This document shows, piece by piece, positions 54,081-63,564 of a DNA stretch of 64,000 nt. Under the pieces are notes generated by a model. The model was not told the origin of the DNA. It did not search any database and saw nothing but the letters and a program-made list of their open reading frames with translations. Source of the DNA: Anniella stebbinsi (Eukaryota > Chordata > Lepidosauria > Squamata > Anniellidae). The first letter of the stretch is position 1, and the number at the start of each line of letters is the position of its first letter. The translations under genes were made by a program, and so were the position numbers. The stretch lies in contig JARDYH010000001.1 of NCBI GenBank assembly GCA_029215795.1, forward strand, positions 185,263,654-185,327,653, written 5' to 3'.

Positions 54081-55076
54081 TAGTACAGTGCCAAAAAATT
54101 ATTTCACATTTTTTCAGCCATTCTCATTCAATTTGATAGAAAAGCAATTGTTTTTAAAAGTAAATTCAAAGAAGAATAAAATTTCAGAGAAATTCTCATG
54201 GGTTGGGTTTGGGGTTCTTGTTGCTGACCTTACTTATGAGGTGGCTGAGGACTTTGTGTGAGTGTCCTCTCTTGCATTATACAATCATCTCTCCAGCAGC
54301 CTGTAGCCTCCTCATTTTCTGATCAGGAAGTGCAGGCAGCATGGGAGGCTGCAGAGAAATGGAGAGTTGTGTAATAGTAAGGAAACACACATACAATAAC
54401 TTCTGCCACCTCACAGTGATGAGATAAGTTCAAAACCACCACCAAAATTAATTCAAAATAAATTATAAAATGCCATTTTTATAAGGCAAAAAATGGAACT
54501 CTCTGTCATGGTAGAAGAATGCTAACTCCATCTCTTCCCTGGAGCAAGACACAACACTGTCCCCTCACAGCTGCTACAGTGCTTATAATACCATTACCTC
54601 CCTGAAAGCACAGTCACCTCCCAGAGATTTAATGTTTGGAAGACCCTGGGGAAGGTCTGAATGCTGAAGGATAGCAACTACAGTTTCTCAAAATATTTTT
54701 TTTCAGAGTACTGAGAGTTTCCTTTTCTCCAAATTTTCTTCACCATTTCTGCATATCTGTGTGGTGGCTGTCTTCCCACTCCCCACTCTTACAGTATCCC
54801 AGAACGATGCTAAGTGTGGGGCATTGTGGAGGATGCAAAATGACGGCCAGGCTGCCAATCGAGTTCCTGCTGTAGCCACTTGCAGTGGCAGCACCCACAA
54901 GAAACAAAAACTCTTAGGTAAAAAGAAATGCTCTTATGCGACCATCCCCTGCTCATTATAAGCCCTTCCTGTAAGTAACTGTTGGAGAATTTCTTCTCCC
55001 TGGAGAAATTAAGTGAAATTGACTCTGTCCACAAATATGGTAGAGAATTTCAAGATACTATTTGCACACAGTTCTA
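54081..55076. mobile_element. hAT-like non-autonomous element (copy 2)
   Basis: Starts TAGTACAGTGCCAAAAAATT and ends at a decayed cacacagttcta. Flanked by gctgtgat and gttctgat, matching at 6 of 8 positions, which supports an 8-bp target duplication. It is same-oriented with copy 1 and carries ~170 bases more, mainly between 54580 and 54820. Confidence 0.75.
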
Positions 55077-55384
55077 GTTCTGATACTGCAGAGTTTGTGT
55101 GACTTCCTAGTATATCAGGGCATTATGGACAATGAAACAGACAGGACAATGGGTAGAGTGCAAATGGTGGCAAAGCTGACCAAACATGTCTTGAAGCATG
55201 TAATTGTGTCTCCTGTGTGGCAACCTATTTTGCTGTCTCCCTTACATCCTCTAGGAAACATCCAGTGGAGCACTAAAGAGCTGCCTGGGGTTTATTGACA
55301 CTTGCATCAGTAAAAGGAATCTTGGATTCATCAAGCAAGGACTTACTGTGATTTGTTGTTAGGCACTTGGAGGATAAAATCACT
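55077..55384. other. unassigned DNA
   Basis: No feature recognised. Confidence 0.4.
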
Positions 55385-55800
55385 CATCTTCAGAATAAGT
55401 TGACTCCATTTTTTTGCAGACCCTGTTGAGATATTTAATGAACTCTCTGGGCTTAAGCTGTGGGATTAGTTTCAGTTACTGCAGCCCGATGACATGGACA
55501 AGGTGCTTGCAGAATTTCACCCAACTTCATGCCCTCTCGACTCTTGAAAGCTAGCAAAGGAGGTGAGACTGGATGGGTTCAGAGTGTGGTTAATGCATCA
55601 CAAAGTGATGAGGCTGTGCCTATTTTCTTGGAAGAGGCAGTGGTACAACCACTCTTAAAGAAACCTGCCCGGGACCCTTTGGACTATGACAACTACTGTC
55701 TGATCTTTAATACTCCCTTTTTAAGGAAGGTATCAGAGAGGGCTCTGGCAATGTAATGGCAGAAACTCTTTGATGAGACACCCTTCCACAGACAAACCCA
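55385..55800 (+). mobile_element. L2 LINE fragment before and at RT motif 1
   Basis: 'HPTSCPLDS'-like words near 55520, then 'EEAVVQPLLKKPARDPLDYD' with 'NTPFLRKVSERALAM' (55529-55756) and 'WQKLFDET'. This parallels 51960-52140 of the longer L2. The fragment stops there. Confidence 0.75.
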
Positions 55801-55830
55801 GATTCCAACACTCTCCACATTCAATCCTTA

Positions 55831-56149
55831 TAGGCTGACCATATGAAAAGGGGGACAGGGCTCATGTAACTTTAACCGTTGTAGAGAAAAGGGAATTTCA
55901 GCCGGTGTCATTTGCATGCAATTAGTTCCTGGTGAACTTCTCTCTTCATCACAACAGTTAAAGTTGCAGGCACTATACTAGAGTGACCATATACAAAAGA
56001 AGGCAGGGCCTTTACAACTTTAACTGTTGCGATGAAGAGGGAATTTCACCAAGAACTAATTGCATACAAATGACACCGGCTGAAATTCCCTTTTCTCTAC
56101 AACTGTTAAGTTACATGAGCCCTGTCCTCCTTTTCATATGGTCAGCCTG
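55831..56149. mobile_element. hAT-like palindromic MITE (copy 4 of 5, variant ends)
   Basis: Starts TAGGCTGACCATATGAAAAG and ends cttttcatatggtcagcctg. The interior arms are as in copies 2, 3 and 5. The outer ~35 bases differ from the other copies (catatgaaaaggggga in place of cagataaaatccagg), so this is a different subfamily. Flanks aatcctta and ttactgcc do not match. Confidence 0.88.
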
Positions 56150-56388
56150 TTACTGCCTCTCTTAACTCATCCCCCTCACAGCTAACTGTCAATTCAGACC
56201 TTTGAACCACCAGCCAATCAACATTCACTTCACATTCTATATTCTCTCTCCCCCTCCCACTAGATTTAACCATTTACCAACTTTGTATTTGAAGTCCACA
56301 CAGCACCTTCTTCCTGAATAGCAAATATCCTTAACACATTGCAAATACTTACTTTATATAAATTGGCAATAAACAGTAAAACATCACA
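56150..56388 (-). mobile_element. Gypsy-type LTR start (partial)
   Basis: On the minus strand a polypurine tract aggagggggaga (56389-56400) is followed by TGTGATGTTTTACTGTTTAT, a plausible 3' LTR start. The LTR would run down to about 56150, where the MITE begins. The other end was not located. Confidence 0.5.
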
Positions 56389-56539
56389 TCTCCCCCTCCT
56401 GAAACCCAAACAGAGTATGCTTCTTGTTCCCAAGAGGAATACGCAGTGTCCAAATTTGAAGAAGTGTTCCTGGTGCATATCACAAAGTCCTCATCAATAC
56501 AGGAACACATCAGGGAGATTGTCTCTTTACTCCTCATCC

Positions 56540-56735
56540 TGGAGATGCTGGAACACTGATTTCTCCTCCTCGCCTGGACAGTCCATCAGCAATCAGTTTT
56601 ATTAAATTGGTAGTCGATCTGGAACTCTTGCAGGATCCACGACCATCTCTGCAACATGGTGTTAGCATTTCTCATAGTCTCTAGCCAAATCAGTGCACAG
56701 TGATCTGTCATCATGATGAATCTTTCTTTATATAT
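56540..56735 (-). pseudogene. Gypsy-type RNase H fragment
   Basis: Minus strand: 'TDHCALIWLETMRNANTMLQ' followed by 'RWSWILQEFQIDYQF' and, after a shift, 'MADGLSRRG'-like residues. This is the end of a Ty3/gypsy RNase H domain (TDH...WL...RW...LQ...ADxLSR). The integrase that normally follows is missing: about 150 bases later comes the polypurine tract, so a large deletion has joined RNase H to the 3' end. Confidence 0.75.
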
Positions 56736-56754
56736 GTTGTCTTTGGGTAATCTT

Positions 56755-57560
56755 ATTCGATCTCATAGCCTCCAATATCCCCTGTATGCTGATGATACAC
56801 AATTATATCTTTAATCTCTGGAGCTTTCTCCTGATGTTCAGGATTGTATCTCAGCATGTCTTTCAGATATCTCAGCTTGGATGCTTCATCGTCGTTTGAA
56901 ACTTAATATGGCAAAGACAGAATTGCTTGTTTTTCCTCCCAAACCTTCTCCCCACCTTTCATTCTCTATTACTGTTAACAATGTTACACCTAATCCAGTT
57001 GAGGAAGCTCGTAGTGGTTTTATATTCAATTCTTTACATTCCTTTACTCCTCTTGTTGAGGCAGTAGCTAAGTCCTGTCAATATAATATTGCCAGGATCC
57101 GATTGTTTTTATCTGTCTCTTCTGCCAAGACTCTTGTTTACGCTTTGAGTGACTATATAAATCCTTTTGGCCCCAGCTCCCATAATGTCATGTCCCAAAA
57201 TGACAAGTTTTTGCTGATCTTTGTTTATTCCCACTTTGTATTCTCCTGCTTGGCCTCTCCAAGTCATATTCACTCTGTTCGTCATCAGTTTTCCACAACC
57301 CCACAGTCACCTCTGCATATCATATTCTCCATCCTGTCCTCATGGTTTATCTGCTTTGGGAGAATGAGAATTTCACTTGCACTTTCTGCCTCCTTAGGAA
57401 CGATGTGGCATTAAGGCTTGTGAGCCTTAACTCCCAATTTCCCTGCTTTTTGGTGCTTGGTTGGAAACTGTAGAGCCTTAAAATTGTTTTTATAAACCGT
57501 AGTTTTTTTGTTTAATGAATTATTTATTTATGCTGCATATTGTTTTTGTCCATGGTGCTG
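56755..57560 (+). mobile_element. LINE fragment (L2/Jockey-like) with 3' tail
   Basis: Starts at the catalytic box ('YADDTQLYL', about 56786-56812), then 'DISAWMLHRRLKLNMAKTEL' and 'FPPKPSPHLSFSITVNNVTP' (frame open 56881-57414), 'AKSCQYNIARIRLFLS' and 'AKTLVYALSDYINP'. The C-terminal part is then decayed and a 3'UTR ends near 57560. It ends only ~130 bases before the collagen exon. It is a different subfamily from the 51-53 kb L2. Confidence 0.75.
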
Positions 57561-57694
57561 CTCAAAGAAATTGGGTTTCTGTAACAAAAATAATTATGTT
57601 CCTTCTTCATTAGGAAAAGTGCAGAGTTCTTCATTACTGTAAAGATAAAATGTTGCAGTAGTTCCTGAGGAATTGTGTTTTTTGTCATTCCCAG

Positions 57695-57829
57695 GGCCAG
57701 CCAGGACTACTTGGACAGCTGGGACCCCCTGGCCCACCTGGATTGGAAGGTATCCCAGGACTGCCAGGGCACAATGGAGACAAAGGCGAAAGAGGCAGAC
57801 CAGGAATAACTGGTCCAAAGGGAGAAGTG
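57695..57829 (+). CDS. COL4A2: type IV collagen alpha-2-group, first collagenous exon
   Basis: 135 bases, 45 codons, phase 0 at both ends. The acceptor is gtcattcccag (ending 57694) and the donor gtaatt (57830), the weakest donor of the four. It encodes 15 uninterrupted Gly-X-Y triplets, starting '[16 protein letters not shown]' and including '[18 protein letters not shown]'. The last part follows the alpha-2(IV) sequence I recall (GDKGERGxPGxTGPKGxV) more closely than alpha-4 or alpha-6. It forms the start of the triple-helical domain after the 7S exon. The reverse-strand open frame across it is a shadow of the repetitive composition. Confidence 0.93.
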
Positions 57830-57922
57830 GTAATTCTAGAACTTCTAATAGGTCAACCTAACTATAATAAAGATCAAACTAAAGGAATTATTATTTTCAT
57901 CATGCTTCTTTTTTCCCTCTAG

Positions 57923-57967
57923 GGACAAGGAGGAGTCACTGGATTTTCTGGTGCACATGGTGTGCCT
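57923..57967 (+). CDS. COL4A2: type IV collagen alpha-2-group, 45-bp collagenous exon
   Basis: 15 codons, 'GQGGVTGFSGAHGVP', five Gly-X-Y triplets, phase 0. The acceptor is ttttttccctctag (strong pyrimidine tract, ending 57922) and the donor gtaagta (57968). It is separated from the previous exon by an intron of only 93 bases. Forty-five base pairs is a classic collagen exon size. It aligns with the alpha-2(IV) segment GVxGFxGAxGxP. Too short to show as an open reading frame. Confidence 0.92.
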
Positions 57968-59064
57968 GTAAGTAGCCAATCTTTTAATAGACTGAAATCA
58001 GAAGGTCTTATGTAGTTTCTGTGAGCTGTCTATAGATAGGCAAAGACAAATGCCAATGGGTCACCACTCAGATGGTTTCACAGTCTTGGCCCCACGACCA
58101 AGAAGGCCCTGTATGTCATGCCTGCCTACCAATCTCACAAAAGAGCAGGGCCTCCAATGGTATATAAACCATTCTAGAGAATGTGAACTAGTATTTTGCA
58201 TGTTGCAAATTTGTTGGAGGATATTTAGAGTACAAATAATCTTGAGCAAATGCAGAAAGCCTGTGAATCCACCCTTCACCAAATTCGGAACATAAGAAAC
58301 TAATGGGGAAGCATTGCTGCTGTAAAATGTGTTTTTCCCCCACCTCAATTAATATTGTATGCTATGAAATAATAAGCCAAAAACTTTTACTCCTACACTA
58401 TTCCACAGAAATCCCCAGATGGGTTTTTCAAAACTAGCTTTCTCTACAATGCCCTTTGGCACCAGACTTTTTCCTATCAGCCACTTGCAAAGAAGTTCCA
58501 GTGCCTATTTTCAGATTATTGCTTCATTCACTCAATCTGTCTGCTTTGACTTTCAAAACTAAAGACTTTCCCTCCTAAATGAAAACTGATCTTGTAAGTT
58601 TCACGTAGACAGCTTTCAAAGGACTTTCCTTAATAGCAATGCTATACACATTCCCTATACAGGCAGCATGGAAAAAGAAAGGACACTGCATGTAATTTCA
58701 TGAGTGATAATTACATGTGTGCTTACTTCGCAAGGTATACATTTGCTGAAAAAATTGTGGTCAAGTCCTAGTTTCAGGCATGCAGTGAAATATACATAGA
58801 TGCTGCCATTGTATATGAAACAGAACATCTTGCTTATTAAAGGAACACCTCTTCAGTTAAGATGTCCCCCCAAAAAATGTTCTGCCATTATAAGCCTCAA
58901 AATTCTACTGCTCATATAAATGACACCAGTAGAGTGAATAATATGAAACTTGGCATCCATAATCTACCTGATGAGTTCTATAACTGGGCACAATTTCAAA
59001 CTGATCCTATGAAAATTGCCTCAGATGCAGCAAGTTAAAAAGTGCTGAAAATTGACACATTGGT
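57968..59064. other. intron sequence, unassigned
   Basis: Start of the 3.08-kb intron 57968-61046. No additional collagen exon or repeat recognised in this part. Confidence 0.5.
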
Positions 59065-59384
59065 TAGGGTGACCAGATAAAATCCAGGTCAGGGCTTATG
59101 TAACTTTAACAGTTGTAGAGAAAAGGGAATTTCAGCCAGAGTCATTTGTATGCAAATAGTTCCTGGTGAAATTCCCTCTTCATCACAACGGTTAAAGGTG
59201 CAGGCACTATACTAGAGCGACCATATACAAAAGAAGGCAGGGCCCCTGCAACTTTAACTGTTGTGATGAAGAGGGAATTTCACCAGGAACTAATGGCATA
59301 CAAATGACTCTGGCTGAAATTCCTATTTCTCTACAACTGTTAAAGTTACATGAGCCCAGACCTGGATTTTATCTGGTCACCCTA
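59065..59384. mobile_element. hAT-like palindromic MITE (copy 5 of 5)
   Basis: 320 bp, TAGGGTGACCAGATAAAATC at the left and the inverted ttatctggtcacccta at the right. Perfect 8-bp target duplication acattggt (59057-59064 and 59385-59392). It lies inside the intron between the third and fourth collagen exons seen here. Confidence 0.95.
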
Positions 59385-59392
59385 ACATTGGT

Positions 59393-61046
59393 ACTTCTTA
59401 CTCAAGTTACAGCTCAGCATATCTTATATTTCTTTCAAATTCTGGGGGAAACTACTGTTATATTTTATTTAAGCTTGTTAAGGAGGTACGCCCTTGATTG
59501 GTTTACTGAAATTCTGAGCCGCGGCTTTAAAATTATGAAGCTTTTTCTTCGTCATGAAAGCCTTTTGCTGTAACTGCTAGCAAAGGTATGTCAGGCATGC
59601 TGTGTTTCATGCTGAAGCTAGAATACCGCCAGTACTCCAGTGAGGAATTCCACTGTTTCTGTCTGCATCCTGACAGTTGAGGAACAGTAGCAGGAAACTG
59701 TCAGCTGAGATAAGAGTGAGGTAATTTTGAAGACTGAGGAAATCAGTCTCACTGATAAACAGATCACTGAAGAGAATCTACTCAGTTAATGATGTGTGTG
59801 TTTTTGTTTGTTTGTTTGCTTGCTTACTTTTTAGTTTATGTGGGGGTGGGATTTTTTTAGAACACTGTAATAATAAATTACCTTTTTAAAAACCAGGGAA
59901 ATTCAATTATCAAAAAACCTCCTGTTTAAGGCCAGAGCCAAGGCTATCACATGTTGACTCAATCTTCACAAATCCAGGAAAAAGGAAGCTTAGGATAATG
60001 CCGTAACAGACGTGCTCTACCAGTTGAATAAAGAGGCAGAGAAAACTATAAATCCCTTGCTCCTCAGCTGTTGTTTCCTATAAAGTTTGGAAGGAACAGA
60101 TTTTGAGTTGAGCCAAGGGGAATTTGCCTATTATTAGTGCCACTCTCTATGGTTAGGAAAACAGGGCTCTCCAATAATAGCCCATACCTTCCCCAATCCT
60201 GTTTCTATTTAAATACAATGAGAGTGGCACCAGTGAGGGTTTCAGAAGTATAGATCCACACTTTGGCACAAGTATCCAATATTCAAAATGGGTGTCACAG
60301 ATAGCAGACGTTTGGGCAAGAGGGCCATTGAGTCACATTGTGGCACAGTAGTACATTTATCTATATTGCTACCCCTGCTTCATCCATGCTTTAAAACTTC
60401 CTCTTCCCTAGTTCTATAGGACAGAGGGAAACCATACCAAGGAGCATCCATAATTTGGACTTGACTTATGGCATCCTTGCTAAAAATAAATTCACAATAT
60501 AAAAGCTTTCAGGCCACATCTTAAGAATGATACCAGGCAGGTAAGAACTTGCCCATGTGGTATAATATACACCCAGGATGCAGTATAAATTGAGGCTTCC
60601 ACCAAATGCAGTACTTGCTAACAATATATACCCAGACAAGTTGTCTTGGCTTAAAAGAGACACTGAATGGGCACAGTGTTACATGGGTATGTTCTTCTTG
60701 TTCATTTGATGTCAGATTTAAATTGGATTTCAGTAGTCTTAATTCTTTGACTAAAAGAAAGCAAATCTAGCTTCCTTTTCCTCCCTTCTTCTTCTGCACT
60801 CCTCCCAGCTATTTTATTGAGAGTGTGTCTAGATTTCCTTTTCTACTGATGTTTTTCCATGTTCTCTGGGGCATCTGGTTTGAACTCCAGTGATATTGTT
60901 AAGAATTCCTTTTTCATTCCATTTTCTCATGGAGTTTTTGCTTGGGCTAATGGTGAGAACCATTTAAATGCTGTATGAACACTAGGAAGTAGAAAGCAGA
61001 AACAGATGGTCAGATGAACATACTTGTATTTATTCTTCCTCCACAG
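59393..61046. other. intron sequence, unassigned
   Basis: No gene or repeat recognised apart from a TTTG-rich run near 59800-59825. Confidence 0.5.
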
Positions 61047-61163
61047 GGTCATCCGGGCCAAGCAGGATCAAGAGGAAAACCTGGCCATGATGGCTGCAAT
61101 GGGACCAAGGGAGATCCTGGTCAGCAGGGAAGCCAGGGGTCTGGAGGCTTGCCTGGTTTCTTT
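61047..61163 (+). CDS. COL4A2: type IV collagen alpha-2-group, collagenous exon with GCNGT
   Basis: 117 bases, 39 codons, 13 Gly-X-Y triplets, phase 0. The acceptor is cttcctccacag (ending 61046) and the donor gtaagtt (61164). It begins '[20 protein letters not shown]', contains the single cysteine typical of this position in type IV chains, and ends 'GSGGLPGFF'. GHPGQ-x-x-RG-x-PG-x-DGCNGT matches alpha-2(IV) best among chains I can recall; alpha-6 shares GCNGT, while alpha-4 does not. The terminal Phe-Phe in X-Y positions is slightly unusual for a collagen triplet. The next exon is beyond the window. Confidence 0.93.
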
Positions 61164-61690
61164 GTAAGTTCCTAACACAGAATAGATTTATATAATATAA
61201 CCTTAATGTAGCCCTACTATTTAAAAAACAAAAACAAACAAACAGTTGATTGGACACTCTTCCTTTCTAATGAACCACCATTGTGCTCTCACTTACCAGG
61301 AGAGGAATAGTAGACAGGGCATTCTTGAGAACTCGCCATATTAGGGTCATCCTGCAAAAACTAAATTCTCCAAAGCTGTCGGATAATTATGAATAGCTCT
61401 GCTTTACTCCACACTGACTGTTACTCATCTTTTTACTGTTGTTGTTAAAAATATATATATATTAACCAACAGAGAAGAAACAAATTATGACCAAAACTGA
61501 AGTACATTACACTGTCTCAATGTGGCAACAACCCACACACACAAAAGAAGAAGAAGAAATCCCCAGTAAAATATATTGTCTAAAATACGTATAACTGTCT
61601 TATAGAGCCCTGCCACAGGGGAACATGGGTGATTGAAGGAGAAAAAAGAGGAAGGGATTGGTTAATATATATAATGAAAGGGGACCATAT
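61164..61690. other. intron sequence, unassigned
   Basis: A short (TA)n at about 61450-61462 and a purine-rich aagaagaagaag run near 61545; otherwise nothing recognised. Confidence 0.45.
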
Positions 61691-62200
61691 TGTCATGATC
61701 AAGCTTGTTCCCCTTGGTGTGGGGGAAGGAGTTTCAGGCTGTCAATCAGAATCAGATTCTGAAGCTGAAGAAACAGGACTAGAAACGTCCCAGCTTACAC
61801 AGGAAGTGGGGGAGGTGTTTCTCCCAGGCTCATCACCCGCCAGGGATGAATCTTTACTGGACCTTATCAGTGAAAACATTGACAACTCTCACAGTCTGTT
61901 GGAACTGAGGAATCCTCAGAGTGGGAAGAGACTTCAGAGTTTGCCGATCCCAGAGTCCGCTGCAGGGTCAAATGGGCGGAGCTGGAAGTAGGCGAGAGGC
62001 GATCAAATCTTCTTCAAAAGAATCCTCCTTGAAGTGAAAGGGGCTCAGGGAAAAGACCTTCCTTTTTATTAAAAGGACAATTGTGTCTCCTAGTTAGCCA
62101 AGTTTACCCTAGAGGAAAGTTCCTGGCTTCCTTGCTGCTGTTGGCTTTCTCTCAGGGTTTACTAAGCTGCTCTGCCAACTTTTTCATATTTAGCACCAGC
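61691..62200 (+). mobile_element. Gypsy-type LTR, 5' portion (probable)
   Basis: Starts TGTCATGATCAAGCTTGTTC, the same first eight bases as the solo LTR at 22606. It then shows the same style of sequence (tcagattctgaagctgaaga versus tcttcctctgaggaggaaga; cctcagagtgggaag). A tttttattaaaagg stretch near 62065 may be the promoter/R region. The 3' end and target duplication were not found. The 120-codon open frame here has no domain. Confidence 0.45.
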
Positions 62201-62439
62201 AGTCTGGTGCCATTTCGTTTCAAATGGAGCCCATCTCCCTTGTACAGGCCCAGCTTGTCCCAAAATGTTCCCCATTACCTAATAAATCTGAACCCCTCCT
62301 CCCTGCACCACCATCTCATCTGCACATTGAACCTGTCTAGCTGGCTCTGCAGGTGGAACAGGTAGCAATTCAGAGAAAGCCACCTTGGTGGTCCTGGATT
62401 TCAACCTCCTACTTAGGAATCTAAATTATGGTCAGGCTT

Positions 62440-62566
62440 TAACTGTTTTATGCAATAGGAGTTTATTGTTGCTTTATTGATAATTGTATTATCGGGATTT
62501 GTAAGCTGCCCTTTGCTCCTGTTTTGAAGGTAGGGCGAGGTATAAAAACCTTTTTTAATGAAAAAA
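62440..62566 (+). mobile_element. LINE 3' tail
   Basis: ggatttgtaagctgcccttt, gctcctgttttgaaggtagg, gcgaggtataaaaac: the end of an L2/CR1-like 3'UTR (compare 53510-53573 in style). No coding part is recognised upstream. Confidence 0.55.
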
Positions 62567-62639
62567 ATTGAGTGCCAGAAATGTAAAATTTAGTTCCAAA
62601 ATGTGCACATTTCTAGTACAGCACAGTCATTACCCTGTT

Positions 62640-63015
62640 GGCTAATTTGGCCAGGCTAGCTACCTCCAAGTGGCCACCCTGGCTTCCTTTCTCCCCGCCA
62701 TTAACACAGTGGGAGGGGGGAGTGTGCAATTTCCGGAGCCTCTGGAAATTGCACATTACCCACCCTGCATCAAAGGAGGCCTTAAAGGCCCTGTTCACAC
62801 AACAGTAAAGGTTTGCCCATGTGTGAATAGGGCCTTTAAAGCTCCCATTGGTGCAGGGGGGGGATGTCCGGAAATTATGCACTTCCCCCTGCTGTGTTAA
62901 TGGCAGCTGCCATTAATGTGTGTGGGGGGGGGAAGCTGGGGCAGTTGCCAAGTGCTCGCAGGGGAGCACTTGGATGCAGGTCTGTGCTTGCACCAAGCAT
63001 GTCAGGCTGGGTCCG
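62640..63015. mobile_element. GC-rich nested-palindrome element (copy C of 3)
   Basis: The best-preserved copy of the palindromic modules: gtgtgcaatttccggagcct followed by ctggaaattgcacat (self-complementary), ggaggccttaaaggccctgt / atagggcctttaaagctccc, gtaaaggtttgcccatgtgt, and tgttaatggcagctgccatt followed by aa. It ends with agtgctcgcaggggagcact. Non-coding; both-strand open frames are compositional. Confidence 0.75.
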
Positions 63016-63231
63016 TGAGGGCCTATGATGCCCTCATGGACGCAGTCCAAGGCTCACAACAGCCCTGTTCTTCTGAGAGAGCTTCCCATGAACAGAGTTC
63101 TGCTCATGGGGAACTCTGGATCCAAGCCGTGTGGACTGGCAGTGTGTTCTCTAGTTGTAATGGAAACAGAATACACTTATGTATTCCCCACTTTCCCTTC
63201 ATCTCCTCCCTGAGATAGAAAGTATAACGGA

Positions 63232-63352
63232 AGGGTCACCTGGTGTCATCCAAATGTTTTTGACTACAACTTTGATCAGCCTCAACCAGCATGGTGAATG
63301 ATCAGGGATTATGGGAATTGTAACCCAAGACATCTGGAGGGTACCAGGTTGC
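63232..63352. mobile_element. palindromic foldback repeat (copy 6)
   Basis: cctggtgtcatccaaatgtt, tttgactacaactttgatca, atcagggattatgggaattg, taacccaagacatctggagg, gtaccaggttgcctgg. Both arms present. Confidence 0.75.
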
Positions 63353-63564
63353 CTGGCCGTATTTTACCCATTGGGTGGAAACAGAGAAAGCAAGGAGAAA
63401 TTAGGTGATGGTGGTGGCAGCAGGGGGAAAAAAGTCTGAACGCCGACACTGGGACATGGGTACCATCCACAGAATGTGACTGAAATTCATCTGGCACTGA
63501 AAGCGTTAAATAATTCGGTCAACTGAAGAGTCTGCTGCAAGTTGAAAATTGCTATTTTGATCTG
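63353..63564. other. unassigned DNA
   Basis: Nothing recognised. Confidence 0.4.

Larger units (their letters stand above)
16078..57694 (+). other. ~41.6-kb intron of the collagen IV gene
   Basis: The donor at 16078 and acceptor at 57694 are both phase 0, so the 7S exon joins directly to the first Gly-X-Y exon. All mobile elements between 16.5 and 57.6 kb therefore lie inside this intron. No additional collagen-like exon was seen within it. A skipped or alternative exon cannot be excluded by eye. Confidence 0.8.

Noticed and set aside
57594..57818. minus-strand open frame across the collagen exon
   Set aside because: It is the shadow of Gly-X-Y codons; the plus strand has proper splice sites and perfect triplet periodicity.
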